Part shown: piece by piece, positions 34,029 through 46,303 of the stretch
Numbering within the stretch: the stretch's first letter is position 1
Layout: each line of letters begins with the position of its first letter
Assembly (NCBI RefSeq): GCF_034190915.1
Contig: NW_026947489.1
Location: forward strand, 62,496,001-62,560,000
Direction: 5' to 3'
Length of the DNA: 64,000 nucleotides
Origin: Cavia porcellus
Lineage: Eukaryota > Chordata > Mammalia > Rodentia > Caviidae
Made by a program: the position numbers and the translations under genes
The notes under the pieces: model-generated
The model's input: the letters and a program-made list of their open reading frames with translations, nothing else
What the model was told of the DNA's origin: nothing
Database searches by the model: none

Positions 34029-36588
34029 CATCTGTTGGTATCCTAACCTCACATAAAGGTGTGCACATGTGTGTGGATGTATAAATGTCTATGTTTATGC
34101 TTAAACATGAGATAAATTCCTAAATATAAATGTAAATTGCAAAATGTGACCTATACATGCAGCAGTTTTTAAATCTGCACAATGAAAAGAGTCACAAACG
34201 TTATAAAAGAAACAGGCCACAATCTAGGGAAAATAGCTAATTGTGCAAGAATTGTATCACAATTAAAACAACCAAAAGTAAATTCCACAGAATAATGAAG
34301 AAAAGTCAGAATATTTAAGATTAGTAGAATCCCTTAGTGGATTAAATTATATTGAGAAATTTTGGCAAGCAGAGAAAGTTCGCAGATGGGGAAAATCTTC
34401 AAGGTCCCGTCTTCTCAGAGTCACACTATTTGAAATTAATTCAAGCACCAAATGCACTTTAGAAGAGCTAAGGCAGTCAAGTGACAGACCTGGTCATGGA
34501 ATAAAAATGTTGAAACAGATGGAAAGAAAAGGCTTCTGTGCAATTTCCTTCCTATAGCGCTAAGCAGACAGCACAGAAAAACCTGTGAAAAAAGAAGCCT
34601 CCACCTTGTAAGATGAAGAAACAGTGCAGTTCAGGACTTAAGCCTGAGCTCCAGGACCTTGCCTGCTACAGTGAATCCTACCAGTAAGAAGAGTCCCAGC
34701 CCTACATGAAGCTCAGTACCTGCAGGCTGAGTTACTGGCCCTGAGTTACTGAGGCTATACAGGGAACCCCAAACTCTGGGTGCAAAGCAGGAAGTCAGAT
34801 TCTAATTATGGGGGGAGCAGGGTGGGAGTGTGAAAGGTAGCTCACAGCCTGTTCTAAAGCTTAACACCACTACAGAGAAATCCAGGATGAGGTAAAAAAC
34901 AAGATGCCCTGGACTCACAATAAGTCCCACAGACCAAACCTCCAGCCTCATGGTGTAGAACTTCATTTGCTAGGGTAGGTGAGGTTACTTAACATGGACA
35001 TTTAACCCAAAACTCAATTCAGGACAGCAGGGTTCTTTATCGACTCAGTACCCAGTCCTTGCTGTGAGTGGACTCAGTGACATCCTTAGTGTCAGCAGAG
35101 ACACACAGCTGCAGTGCATCCACTGTCATCATTTGTGGCCAGCTGCAGGATCTGTGGCCATGAGGAGACCTCGGTAGTAGGCAGCACACAGCAATGTGCA
35201 CTGTGGATTTTCCAGTACTGCACTGGTCTTACAGGCTGTACACTGAGCTGTGACACAACTTAAGTTCTTTGCAGAGAAGAATTGAACACTGGAGTCTAGG
35301 TCCAATGGGTATTTAACACAGAATCCCTCAGAATCCTTGATTTTGTGCTAAGGACAGTGGAGGAGACAGTCGTACATAATGGTGTCTGCAATGAAAGGTT
35401 TCTACAACATTAACAATATTTTAACATAATTCCCGTTTTAAATAATTTAAATATTACTGAACAGCACAGAAACATACTGTTTTGTACCCAGCTGTGCTTC
35501 CATGGTCCTCTAGGAATGAAACAGTGACAAAACATCAGCTGTTATCTTTTGAAATATGGACTTACATTTCCATCTAGTGGTATGGAACAGAAATGGCTAC
35601 AGGATCAAAAAAAAAAGGAGCATATTGCTTAGCTTTTCTGGAAAGACAAGGCTGTCTCACAAAGATTAGAATAAAAACCCAGTCATTTACTTACTTTATG
35701 ATATCAATGCTCACAAAAATAAAAAATTCAAGCAAATGATAATCTATAATCAGAATTTCTCCACATAGACCAATAGTTGTCAGAACACAGAATTTTAAAA
35801 AGAAGTCAATTCTTGCCAGTAGGTGGTTAAGTGACCTGGTCATTTAAATAATGAATTGCAGATAGTAGGCACATTACAATACTCAGAACAAAGACGATGT
35901 CAAAGGTAACCCCAACTTGAAGATTTTGTTTCACTTGCATATCACTTACATGCAGTGCTCTAACGTGTATTATAACAAAAACTGAAGTACTGTTCTCTGC
36001 AGTACAAATAGCAAAAATAACAGTGCTATATACATAAGATTCAGTTTACAGAAAGATATCGAAGCATTATGAGCAGAGATGTGCCAAAAACAAAACAAAA
36101 CAAAAAAACCCAAAATGATGAATTGTAAGTCTGAGCCATGCTTCCTAAGTCCTTTAAAACAGAACACGGATCTCTGAATGTAACACATAATTAGCATCGT
36201 AAATCATCAGATAAATGCAAATCTGAAATGTTTTATACACTGCAAGATAAACCATAAATATGTACAGTATTAGTAAAAACTTAAACATTTTAATCAGGGT
36301 CAGAAGCCTGCTAATCAACACACAGCAGCAGATTATGCCTTACTCCAAGACTTTACACTTTTTCATTATGGAGTAAATCATTATGTTTCTGTTTTCGAGA
36401 TAATTGAGCCCTACTCCTCTAGGAAGACAGTGAAAGGACTGGATAAAAACAACTTAATTGAGACATCTTCGCAGTTTGCTGTTCCTTAGGGAAGAGAAAT
36501 TTTCAGATAATTTGAAACACATTTTTGTGGAGACAGAACCTAAAATTTCAGGAATATCTATGTTATTTTCAGAAAATATTTTAGGTTC
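34029..36588. other. Intergenic, nothing recognised
   Basis: Mixed-composition DNA. The section 34350-35350 is less AT-rich but no exon chain or known repeat could be supported. Confidence 0.4.
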
Positions 36589-36589
36589 A

Positions 36590-36668
36590 AGGGTTTAGCT
36601 CAGCCATATAAGCACCTGCTTGGCAAGCACAGGTCATGAGTTCCATCCCCAGTAACAAAAAAAGTAAA
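36590..36668 (+). mobile_element. Old ID-type SINE
   Basis: TTTAGCTCAGCCATATAAGC, CACCTGCTTGGCAAGC and GAGTTCCATCCCCAGTAAC follow the order of the ID element at 6116, with more changes and a short A-rich tail. Same strand as that copy. Confidence 0.75.
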
Positions 36669-37499
36669 TACTTTGCTGCTGACACCATTCAACATTGCTT
36701 GTGTATTCCATGTATGAATAATGTGTACTCATTAGGACCTAATTTTAACAGAATTTTCACAAAAATTTGAAAAACACTACTTGGAAAGAAAGAAATCATT
36801 AAAAATGTATAGCTTTCAGTTGTATAACTAAAAATAACTACCTTTAGAGTGAGTTCTTTACTTCTAGTGACTCATGATTATAGCTTAAAATAAGAACAAG
36901 TCACAGAATCTATTGAGCATTTGACATATTCAACTATAAGTACTATGCTTTGATATTATAAGGAAAACTATCAATAACACTTTAAAATCTGTATTGCGAT
37001 ATCATCTATTCTTCTTTTATCATCTTATGTATTTTGTATTTCTTACCTTTAGTGATTTAAAAATATCAACACTCACCAAAACGTCTTTTCCTTTAATTCC
37101 CCAGGGAACATGGATTTTCCAGTAGTGTTCTGAGGCCATTCTGCAGAAAAGGCAGGCAAGAACTGTGGAAAGTGTGATGCGATATGAGGAAGGTTTTGGA
37201 GTGAGTCTTGATTCTATAATTATTAACTAGGGAACAGCAACCAACATGTTACTATTTTACAAAGTGTGTTTGCACACACATTTTGCACTTGATTCTGCAG
37301 TAAGTGATACAAGCACTCCTCTCAGACCTATATGGATATGTTGTGGGAAATTATACACTGTTTACATACACGCTGTCCTACATGGACCTTATGGAAATAT
37401 ATAGGCTTGGTTCCTGTAGTATTAGGTTACAGTTACATTCACTCTCTCCTAGAAACATAATCTATCACTTACAGGTATCTTTGAGTTTGTCTTGTGACA
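36669..37499. other. Intergenic, nothing recognised
   Basis: AT-rich sequence upstream of the second receptor pseudogene. No clear promoter. Confidence 0.4.
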
Positions 37500-38431
37500 T
37501 AGTGGCATAAAGAATCTCACCAAAGTCACCACATTTGCAATAAAGGGATTCACTGACAACCCTGATCTGCAGCTCATCCTCTTCCTTCTGTCCCTAGTAG
37601 TTTACATATTTTCACTCTTCTGGGAAATTTAGGGCTGACTGTGCTGCTCACTGGGGATTCCCAGCTGCACAATCCAATGTACTACTTTTTGAGTCTCTTG
37701 TCCTCTGTGATTCCTTAGTAATTACCCAAAATATGTTGGTAGATTTCATGTCAAAGGAGAAAGTCATTCCACTCCTGGGATGTGCAGTGCAGATATTTCT
37801 GGCTGTACTGCTTGAAATCAGAACACTTTCTCTTGCTAGCAATGGCTTATGAGCACTACGTGGCCATCTGTGACCTGCTCCTTTATTCCATGAGCCTGAC
37901 ACCCAGGGTTTTCGTGCTGCTCATCACCCCTTCCTGCCTTGCAGTGGCGGGGACACTGCATCCCATTGTGCACACAATGGCCACATTCAGTCCATCGTTC
38001 TGAGGACCTAATGTAATCCAACATATCTTCTGTGACATCCCTGCTGTGCTCTGCATGCAATTTCTTGCTCTGACACTCACACAAACCAGCTTCTACTCTG
38101 TTATTTTGCTGGCTTTATTGAGATGTTTACTGTACTAACCATCCTGATCTCCTATGGCTTTAACCTGTCAGCTGTTCTCAGGATACACTCTGCAGAAGGG
38201 AAGTAAAAGGTCTCTACACGTGGATCTCACCTTACTGCAGTGTCCGTTTGCCATGGATTTGTGCTTATCATGTACAGAAGACCAACTTCCAGTGACACCT
38301 TACAGCATGACATGGTGATATCTGTAATCTACACCATTGTGATTCCTGTACTGAAGCCCATCATCAGCAGGTTGAGGAACAAAGATGTCAAAGAAGCAAT
38401 ACAAAAAAGATTTGGGAAAAATCGTTTATGA
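37500..38431 (+). pseudogene. Olfactory receptor pseudogene (class II), heavily broken
   Basis: Pieces of an odorant receptor follow in order: a NLTKVTTFAIKGFTDN-like N-terminus near 37515 without a start ATG, a TM1 interrupted near 37605, LHNPMYYF (TM2) near 37670, [15 protein letters not shown] (end of TM3) near 37845, TM5/TM6 pieces to about 38200, and LKPIISRLRNKDVKEAI of the TM7/C-terminus near 38355. At least five stops or frameshifts lie between them. The last 63 codons (38240-38431) remain open to a natural-looking stop. It is more decayed than the receptor at 25198 and different in sequence, so the two are not a recent duplication. Confidence 0.9.
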
Positions 38432-40740
38432 ATAAAGTATTGTTTACTTTACAATACTGCTAAAATCACAGTTAATATTTTGTATGCTACTGTGAAAACA
38501 TTTTGATGAAAATATTCAATATACTATATGTTTCTCTTTTGTGACTACTTAAAGTTTAGGACATGAGTTATATTCTGCTGTGAGGTACTGAAAGCAGAAA
38601 TAAACTAATATACATTTATTTTCATAATATTCATAACAATATATGTACATGTTCCCATACATAGATACTGGTACCAACCCGCATGCACACACTGCATGCA
38701 CAGCCCTAAATACCTATAAACTTTAACACACTGTGTATCATATTTTCTTAGCTTCTTTAAATTTTGTCTCAGAGTTTCCTATAATTACATTTATGAATAG
38801 TTCTGCAGCTTTAGCTAACTGGCTTGGTCACATGCTGCTATTCACTGGATGTTCACACTGCTCCTGCAATCCCAGAACATTTTCTATAGCGACCTGAATG
38901 CTTAATTCCAATTTGCAACAACCTACTTCATTCTTTGCAGCATGCATCATTTGCATCTTTGTTTATTATCTTTCAGATTTCTGGGTTCATCAGGGGTCTG
39001 ATTTTAAGAGCGAAGTTACATTGCTTTAATTATATGTACTATTGAAACACACGCAGAAATTCCATTTTTAAATTCCACAGCAATAAGGGTCAGCATTTAT
39101 CAGGACTAATTAAGCTCACCAAAAACCACCATGACAACACAGTGCATTTAATTAAAAAGAAGTTTTTCCTCTTCTGACACTGGAGTCAGCATTACTCCTT
39201 AGGAGAATTTTCACAGCCCTGCCCCCTCCTCCACGTTTGTCTCCATTTTCTTTTGACCTCTTCCATGCTCTGAGACCCTCAGAGGCCCCACCTTTCCTCA
39301 CTACCCAGATCCCAGATGGAAATGACAGAAAATGACCTCGCTGTGCTGATGCCGAGTCCTGCTCCCAACACATCTCAATTTCTCTGCACTTCTCCACCTT
39401 CCACAAGGTGAATCTAACTGTAAACTCTTACTACTCCATTCTTCTTAAATTATTACACATAAATCATAATTTTCTGAATTTGTTTACTCTCTCAAGGATT
39501 CCCTTTATTCAGTAACTATAGTAACTCTTTTAGCATGTAGAGTACAGCCGCTTGTAATTTACTGAAATGTGATTATACATTTAAATTACACTACCACAGT
39601 CAAATACACTGTAATCAGAGAGGTATATTCCAATACATTCCTACATAGTACCTCCAAAATGATTTTATTCTTCTGTTGGACAATTCCAAAAAATGAATAA
39701 CACAATAGATGTTGTCACATCACAACATTAATTCATTCAAATGTAAAAACTCAGACCTTATCCATGATTAATAGGTAGTCAGAGAATATATATTTGGGCT
39801 ATTGAGCATATAAGAACTTAAACGTATGTGTTAGGATGTGTATATTACTAAGAATTGAAGAGTTAATTGAACAACCTAACAGAAAAACTGGCAAATTGTA
39901 TGCATATAACATGTTTGATTTTGAATCAAGGGCTCAATCACAATCATAATGAAAGAATAAAGCATACACTCAAAAATTACACATTTTTTGAATTAATAAA
40001 CAGTACACTATTAATCCATAGGTCAATATGTAGCAAATACATCAAAATAAAAATTATAAATGAAGAAATCTCTCATGGCACTTAATTTTAAAATCACCTC
40101 AAAATTTCAAATATAGAGCCACATTAAATGCAGGTAAATCTTATAAACTTGGTGCAAATTTAAAAGCTGCCAAGTTGAAAGTGGTGGTGGGGGGAGATCC
40201 TGTGTTCTGGAAAATTTTAACAGTAACAGATATTTTGCCAAATGTTGTAAAAACTTCTATCAAATTTATGCATTCATCCAAATGAGAGAATAATTTTTAG
40301 CTAATGAATTAACAGAAAGGAAGTAAAAACAAAAACAAAATGAAAAACTAAGATATTGGGTAGTATGTTAGAAAGATTTAGATAAATTTCTGCAAATATA
40401 TAGAATATTTTACTGATGAAAACATAAATGAACAAAAGAATTACATATGATAGTTAGGTATTATATGAGAAAACTGATTGAACTGCATAAAACTAAGATT
40501 CATCGAAAAAATGCACACAGTCATTTTCAAAGGTATAAATACAATTTAATGGTAAAAGGAATAAAAGATAGATTAATCTAAATGTATATAAAGTGAGTGG
40601 CACTCTATTGAATATCTATAATAATATTTCTAATTCAAGTTAAAAAATAAGATACTATTATTTTTACAAGAACAAGTTGCATAAAATTCCTTTAGTTTTT
40701 AAAGTGTCACTAGTTGAGTGAGAACCTGACATAAACAACT
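38432..40740. other. Intergenic, AT-rich
   Basis: No supported genes. A less AT-rich patch at 39180-39410 shows an 84-codon minus frame without recognisable motifs. Confidence 0.4.
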
Positions 40741-41100
40741 TTAAAACCAAAAGGCTCATTTTGTTTCACAATTCACAGGTTGCAGTCCATGGTCTACCGA
40801 TTTTCTTGGTTTAGGCTTGCAGTAAGTCAGAAAGAGCAGAAAAGGCAAGGAAGAGGAAAGTGGCTCAGCAAGGCAGCCAGGCATCAGAGAGGGTCCAGGA
40901 GTCAGAGAGGAAAAATTCTGGGAACAGATACATGCTTCAAGGTCACCTCCATGATCTGCCAAGGCCATTGCCTTTATTCATCACCTGCCTATAATGATAT
41001 TCAGCTATTCTTGCTGCCTTTATTATCTGATCATTTTCCAAAAGGCCCATCAACTCTCAACTAAACCTTTAGTTTTAGGGAACATTTCACTTCCCTACCA
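40741..41100. other. Possible old LTR or repeat fragment
   Basis: The block around AATTCACAGGTTGCAGTCCA, followed by an AG-rich stretch, recalls old rodent LTR-type repeats. No boundaries or duplication can be seen, so this is only a suspicion. Confidence 0.3.
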
Positions 41101-41301
41101 TGACACTCCCATAGCTGTAATCACAAATAATACTGCTTGTATCTGAATGTCTTAACCAAACATCACCTATCCAAAGAAAAAAAATGATCAGGCAAATTCA
41201 GATCATTTTTGATGGGCTCACAGCTACCTGATTCCAGTTCAAAACAGTCACCTCCTTTTTGGAATGTGTAACAAACTAATCATGCCATATGTTTTAGATA
41301 C

Positions 41302-42077
41302 TGTTGTAGTCAGGGGTTGTACACGAGAACAATTCAGATCAGGACATGGAGTTTATAATATTTTTATAATGGTCACCAGAAGTTAACACAGGAGAATGCA
41401 GGAAATCCATCCACAACACCAATGACAGATTATTTAGTCAAGAGTCTAAACCCCATGGCAATGTCCCACATGAGTCCAGATAAAAATCCAGAGCTCAGAA
41501 CAATGCCTCCACGAGTCCAACTGGAAGTCCAGAGCCCACAAGGACTCACGCCAGTCTCTTTTACGGATCCGTGCAGGGAAGACCCAAGGGTCAGCGGTGG
41601 AAGCCAGAAAGTCTATGCCAGCAGGATGAAGGAGCTGTGCTAGTGGGATGAGGGTTCTACACTGGAGCTGAGAAGTCACACTCACAACAAAGAGTGGGGC
41701 TGTCCTGAAAGGAACCACAGCTGTCCTTGGCGACACGGAGGCCCTGAGCTCCTCCGATGACAAGCACAGTCGGGTATGTGCCAGGAAGCAGCGTGAGGAG
41801 TTCATCCTGGAGACCAGGCAGCACATGTCTTCCCCTCCGGAGCCAGGAAGCAATGCTCAATGTGAAGACCAAAGCTTCTCCAGGAGAACCAACAGCTCAG
41901 ACAGTAACTCATAGGAGAACCAACAGTGCCTCCATAACACCTCCATCCCTCTCCACACCTCTCTTCTTCTCCATCTATTTATCCTGGCAACCCTTCTCAG
42001 GTGGAGCATTTTCTCTCAATGCATGCTGATGTAATCCAGCTGGTGTTAAGTTGATCACTAGTTATCAAACCATAACA
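41302..42077 (-). mobile_element. Solo LTR, MaLR/ERV3-like, with 5-bp duplication
   Basis: A 776-bp unit with TGTTGTAG at the left and CTATTGTTATGG-type complementary end at the right (TGTTATGG...CTACAACA on the minus strand). It is flanked by perfect direct repeats GATAC at 41297-41301 and 42078-42082. Five-base duplications fit class III/MaLR elements. The minus-strand beginning TGTTATGGTTTGATAA with ATCAACTTAACACCAGCTGG just after it is similar in style to rodent MaLR LTRs. The 135-codon frame inside is not a gene. Confidence 0.85.
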
Positions 42078-42559
42078 GATACCAATTATAATGTGCTCAA
42101 ATTCCTGATGCCATCACCGAGATGGTCATGGGGGTGAATTAATTCCCATTTCATTATGTCCTCCAAAGCACAGACATCAATCACTTTGTTTAAATTCTCA
42201 CTGATTTTCAGGATTATGCACAATTAATATTATTATTCATTTTAAACCACATATTGATAAACATATTTTATAGTATTGAAATTAGGAACAGACTGAAGAT
42301 TCTATTTCCTTTACAACTGCTCACTTCTGCCTGGCCCCAGGAGAACAGTCACTGAGAGTGAAGAAGAATACCACAGTGAACAGCCAGGCTTGGTCCATGT
42401 GGTGTGCTTTCACCAAACTCTACTTTATTCAATTAAAATTTTTTCAAATAATTTAAGAAATGAAAAATAAATGCCATATATACTATATTTTTGGTTCCAG
42501 AAACCAAAAACACTTTTCTTTAAGGGTTGGGATCTGATTTTTCATCCTGAACTGTAAGC

Positions 42560-43367
42560 ATCATCATAAACCTCATCTTCCTGGTACACCTACCCCTTTG
42601 TCTACTCCAACAATTATCAATAACCCTAAGCCTCCCCAAATATTCATCCTATTAGAAAAAATAATCATGACTCTAACTTCAACACTAACCCTAACCTTGT
42701 AACCCGAAGACTCTGATCATAGCAGGAAAACTAAGCATATATGAACAGTAACCCCAAACCTATTACTCATGTGCACTCTACCCTAACACTAACAATACCT
42801 TACACTAACACTAACAATACCCTACACTGACACTGACATCACCAACTCTGATTCCTAATTCCAACCCTCAATCTAACACAAAAGAATTGAACACTAACAA
42901 TAGTCCTCCACCATTAATCCTATTCCAAACTCTGCTTCTATAAACAAAGATTAAACTCAACCAATGTCAAGACCTAAACACTAAACTTTATCTTAATCCT
43001 AACTTGAACCCTAAATATGACCAGCTTTATCTCTGACTCTGATATTAGCTCTAACTGGACCTGTATCCTGTAGTGTTAATTGTAAATGTAACCCTAATCT
43101 TAACTCCCAACTAAAAACTCACACTGACCCCTAAGACTAATCACTAAAACTTGCCCTAATTCCTAACCTGAACCTGAACCCTATTTTTGAAATCTAATCC
43201 TAACCTCTAACCTCTGCCCCTAACACTATATTTAATATCTTTAACACATACTCTAGCTCTAAAACTGGGTCTAATCTAGCCCTCATTCTAACCCAAAAGC
43301 TGACTCTGAACTAAACCCTACCGTTATTTATTCCACCAAACAAAGCTGAAACCTTAAAAAACCATTA
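42560..43367. repeat. Degenerate telomere-like CCCTAA tract
   Basis: CTAACCCTAACCTTG, CCTAACACTAACAATACC, AACCCTAAATATG and many other variants of CCTAA/CTAACC recur on the plus strand through about 800 bp, with decreasing order. Further weak units lie beyond the ERV at about 46710-46760 (CTAAACCCAAACCCTAAAC). This is what an old interstitial telomeric tract looks like after long mutation. A simple C/A-rich satellite is the alternative. Confidence 0.7.
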
Positions 43368-43670
43368 TGTGGGAAGCCGCCTATGATGGCGCCCATTTCC
43401 TGCTTCCGGGTTCTTCCCGGCCTGAACAAGCCCGCCAAATTGTCATATCTGCCCAGTTACCCGTGACGCTAGCCTATCAGCTTGTTAGGCGCGCTTCTCT
43501 GTGATTAGATACTGTTTCCCCTTATAAGAGGTTGTTCCTGCCCCCAACAGGCGGAAGAGGAACCAACGTTGAGGGTGGCGGACCTTGTTAGGTCCGGTTC
43601 GCTGTACGCAATAAAGTTTGAGAGCTGATCCTGCTCGAGTTTGGCCTCCTGTCTTCCGCGGCTCCGGTCA
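43368..43670 (+). repeat. 5' LTR of the compact ERV
   Basis: TGTGGGAAGC...CCGGTCA. It is GC-rich compared with the surroundings, with TTATAAG near 43522 as a probable TATA element and AATAAA at 43610-43615. Only positions 43378 and 43465 or so (both within CpG) differ from the 3' LTR. Confidence 0.95.
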
Positions 43671-43672
43671 TC

Positions 43673-43690
43673 TGGTGGCCCGTAAGGGGA
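43673..43690 (+). promoter_or_regulatory. Primer binding site, unassigned tRNA
   Basis: TGGTGGCCCGTAAGGGGA begins two bases after the LTR. It starts TGG as expected but is not a clean match to Lys, Phe or Pro sites; elongator Met is the nearest that I can recall, with about four mismatches. Confidence 0.55.
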
Positions 43691-43850
43691 AAAAGGTAAA
43701 AGACTCAGCGACGTGCCTCTTCGGCCGGGAGGTGCGATTGCTGTCGCCTGCGGTACGACGGAGGACCTGGCTCAATAACAACGGAAGGCCGCGAGCACCT
43801 CTTCTCTTCACCCTGATCAGCTACGTGAGATACAGCGGTTCCCGGGACAG

Positions 43851-43980
43851 GTGAGTACTGGGTCACCTGGGTTGGGTGAACGCACCTAACAGATTTTGAG
43901 CGCCACACGAGTGGACGCCGGTTTTTTTTTTTCTTTTCTTTTCCCTTTGCATCTGTTTTGCTTTCGCTTCGCTAATACAG
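43851..43980 (+). other. Possible leader intron of the compact ERV
   Basis: CAG followed by GTGAGTACTG at 43851 is a near-ideal splice donor. A long pyrimidine tract ending in TAATACAG at 43980 is a near-ideal acceptor. They enclose 130 bp between the primer site and the first gag-like sequence. Splicing is an inference from the signals. Confidence 0.5.
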
Positions 43981-44156
43981 CCCGACAGGCTTTTGATAGA
44001 GCTCGATCGGAATGCTCAGAGGAGCCCAGAGCCACTGCCGATTGTGGGTCTCCGGAGGACCCTCAGGGCTCTAATTCTGATTCGGATTCGGAAGGCTCAG
44101 AAGAGGAGGTCATCTTTGCTAAGCATGACCCTCCTACACCGTTAAGAGGAACTTAG
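43981..44156 (+). pseudogene. Acidic gag segment, frame-shifted from capsid ORF
   Basis: An open stretch with a Ser/Asp/Glu-rich run (SDSDSEGSEEE) ends at TAG 44154-44156. The downstream capsid frame is open from 44146 in another phase, and the residues join sensibly (TPLR then EELRARE) if one base is lost near 44145. It probably represents the region between matrix and capsid of class II Gag. No ATG precedes it, and matrix is not recognisable. Confidence 0.6.
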
Positions 44157-45495
44157 GGCTCGGGAAGATAAAAAGGGGAACCAAACACCACCCTGCCCGA
44201 GCTACTCCGCCTTACGGGAGGAGCTTAAGCCCTTCCGCCCTTTGGCAAGTTCGCGACCCACGATCGCCCCTTTCAGGGCGCCAGGCCCCACTGCACCGCC
44301 GTGGCCGAAAGAGGAGTTGCTCCCTGGGCTGCCACCACAACCTATGGCACCGCCCTGGTTAGAGGGAGAGCTACTTCCTGGGTTGCCTTCTGCGCCCCCA
44401 TCTGGGGAGGGAGGAGGACGTTCCTTCCACCAGAGGGTATGGTCGCGGCTTCCCTTTGAGTGTTCCAGTCTCCATGCATTCCCGGTACAAGTAGGAGGCA
44501 GGGGAGGAGGAGGATATTATGAGCCCTTAGAAATTAAACAACTTAAAGCTATCAAGGACGCAGTTTCAGCTTATGGGCCCAATGCACCATTTACCATGGC
44601 GCTTTTAGAGGCATTGGCAGGTCTGCTTTTAACTCCTGGAGATTGGACCCAGCTGGCACGCGCCTGCCTCTCCCCCGGACAATATTTAGATTGGAAGTCC
44701 TGGAATGAGGAATTCTGTGTAGAGCAGGCGGCAGCCAACAGGGAAAATAACCAGAGAGAGTGGAACAGGGATATGCTATTAGGGCGAGGAGCCTTTGAGG
44801 AAGATCAAACTCAATACCCTCGCCAGGTTTATGAACAAATTAGCCGCTGTGGCCTCCAGGCCTGGAGACGGCTGGCTGGAAAGGGAGAACATACGGGTCA
44901 CCTTACAAAAATTATACAAGGGCAGGGAGAGCCATTTTCAGACTTTGTGGCCCGCATGCTTGAGGCCGCTAACAGGATTTTTCCAGATGCTGAGGCGGCT
45001 CACCCTCTCATAAAACAATTGATTTTTGAACAGTGCACTAAGGAGTGCTGTGATGTCCTAAGAACTAACAAAAATAGGTCCTTAAAAGAGTGGACACGCC
45101 TGTGCCGTGAATTGGGTGGCCACGGCCTAACGCCCAAAGGAAGAATATCATTGGCACTCTTTACCATAAATTTTTTAAATCTTAATCACAATAATCATTC
45201 CCCTGCCATGGAGCACAATAACCCGTCCCCGGCCGACAAAGGGCTGGTGAGATGGAAAGATGTCCTTACAGGACAATGGATGGGCCCGGATCCAGTGGTT
45301 AGTTGGACCCGAGGTGCGGTTTGTGTCTTCCCACAGGAACCAGGCTGCGAACCGCTGTGGGTCCCGGAAAGATTGACGCGAGCAGGAAACTCCCCACCAG
45401 TTCCTGATAAAGCACAGGAAGATAAGCCCGCGGACACAAGTCAACTCGACCCTTCTGGGACCGACGCTCAGCGCCCGAGACCATCTACAAACTAA
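44146..45495 (+). CDS. Gag capsid - integrase C-terminus fusion ORF
   Basis: The frame is open over 450 codons, with the first ATG at 44344 (383 residues). A Pro-rich stretch (two copies of a PPWxxxELLPGLP motif) leads into a capsid of betaretroviral type: FHQRVWSRLPF, then YEPLEIKQLKAIKDAV, LLTPGDWTQLARACLSPGQY and the major-homology-like QGEPFSDFVARMLEAA near 44935-44985. At about 45110-45130 (after LCRELGG) it passes without a break into integrase C-terminal sequence: RISLALFTINFLN, then GLVRWKDVLTGQWMGPDP and WVPERLTR. Nucleocapsid, protease, RT, RNase H and the integrase core are deleted in frame. Capsid could still assemble; integrase catalytic residues are absent, so no enzyme activity is expected. 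Confidence 0.88.
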   Translation, partial: EELRAREDKKGNQTPPCPSYSALREELKPFRPLASSRPTIAPFRAPGPTAPPWPKEELLPGLPPQPMAPPWLEGELLPGLPSAPPSGEGGGRSFHQRVWSRLPFECSSLHAFPVQVGGRGGGGYYEPLEIKQLKAIKDAVSAYGPNAPFTMALLEALAGLLLTPGDWTQLARACLSPGQYLDWKSWNEEFCVEQAAANRENNQREWNRDMLLGRGAFEEDQTQYPRQVYEQISRCGLQAWRRLAGKGEHTGHLTKIIQGQGEPFSDFVARMLEAANRIFPDAEAAHPLIKQLIFEQCTKECCDVLRTNKNRSLKEWTRLCRELGGHGLTPKGRISLALFTINFLNLNHNNHSPAMEHNNPSPADKGLVRWKDVLTGQWMGPDPVVSWTRGAVCVFPQEPGCEPLWVPERLTRAGNSPPVPDKAQEDKPADTSQLDPSGTDAQRPRPSTN

Positions 45496-45496
45496 A

Positions 45497-45855
45497 ATGT
45501 CTGGTTTGGAGTTTTTTCTATTCTGTGGGTTCCTATTAATCATGCTCAGATTCCACAGAACCACCACAATATCTTTGGGGCCCTTGGCACCACCCGCCCA
45601 CATTGGCACCTTTTTCGGCGGCCTCGCCCGCCTCACCCAGGGTTTACACCATCAATCAAACAGTCCTTGATTATGCTAATTGCCATGGCTATCCTAGTAG
45701 GGCTTGTGGTTATTAAATGCTTGTTAGATCGCCTCATACAAACTCAGCAGCAGGTTAAGATCACAGCTATGGCAGCCATGCAAATGGCAGCAGGTGGCCC
45801 ATCAGGCCAGCAGGCCGCCGCATATCTCCTTCACATTGCAGAACATCAGCTATAA
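45497..45855 (+). pseudogene. Env remnant: signal peptide and membrane anchor
   Basis: ATG at 45498 opens 57 codons beginning with a hydrophobic signal-like segment (FFLFCGFLLIML). A second frame to 45855 (ATG at 45673) has an IAMAILVGLVVIKCLL anchor and a Gln-rich tail. This fits an Env whose surface and ectodomain parts were deleted, leaving the two ends in different frames. Function as a protein is unlikely; the short 61-residue membrane peptide is intact. Confidence 0.6.
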
Positions 45856-46303
45856 GAGCTGAGTGGGCAAGCCAATGACGGGTAAGACGGGAAAAGCCCT
45901 CCCGGTCAACCTAAGACAGGCTCCACTCAGATATACATGGCCTATAAGGCCAGGGGTCCCTCCCGGAGTCAAATTATTGGCATTGAGATGCGAGACCAAG
46001 GGTACTACAGTGCCATCCGCCCCAAAGGTTGGGGGGAAGGCAAAAATAAATGTCTATATGCATCCAGGTTCGGTTCACAAAAGCCTGGCCCTGCGAAAAA
46101 ATAAACCACTCACCTTGAGCATGGTCCTGGCGCAAGGATATACACAAAACAGGGTGATGCACAACAGGGTATAGACCTCTACATTCTCTCATGCCTCGGC
46201 CTACAAGGTAGGCCCACTCCTAGGTGTCTAACAGCAACAAGGTCATAGACACCTTGGAGGGACCCACAGACCATCCTATTTTAATAAATAAAAAAGGGGG
46301 AGA
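45856..46303 (+). other. Compact ERV 3' non-coding part with polypurine tract
   Basis: There is no recognisable protein in the 103-codon frame at 45863-46174. AAAAAAGGGGGAGA (about 46290-46303) abuts the LTR as polypurine tract. Confidence 0.7.

Noticed and set aside
41446..41853. 135-codon minus-strand frame
   Set aside because: It lies wholly inside the solo LTR 41302-42077.
43618..43854. 78-codon frame at the end of the 5' LTR
   Set aside because: It starts at a TTG within the LTR and crosses the primer site; no protein similarity.
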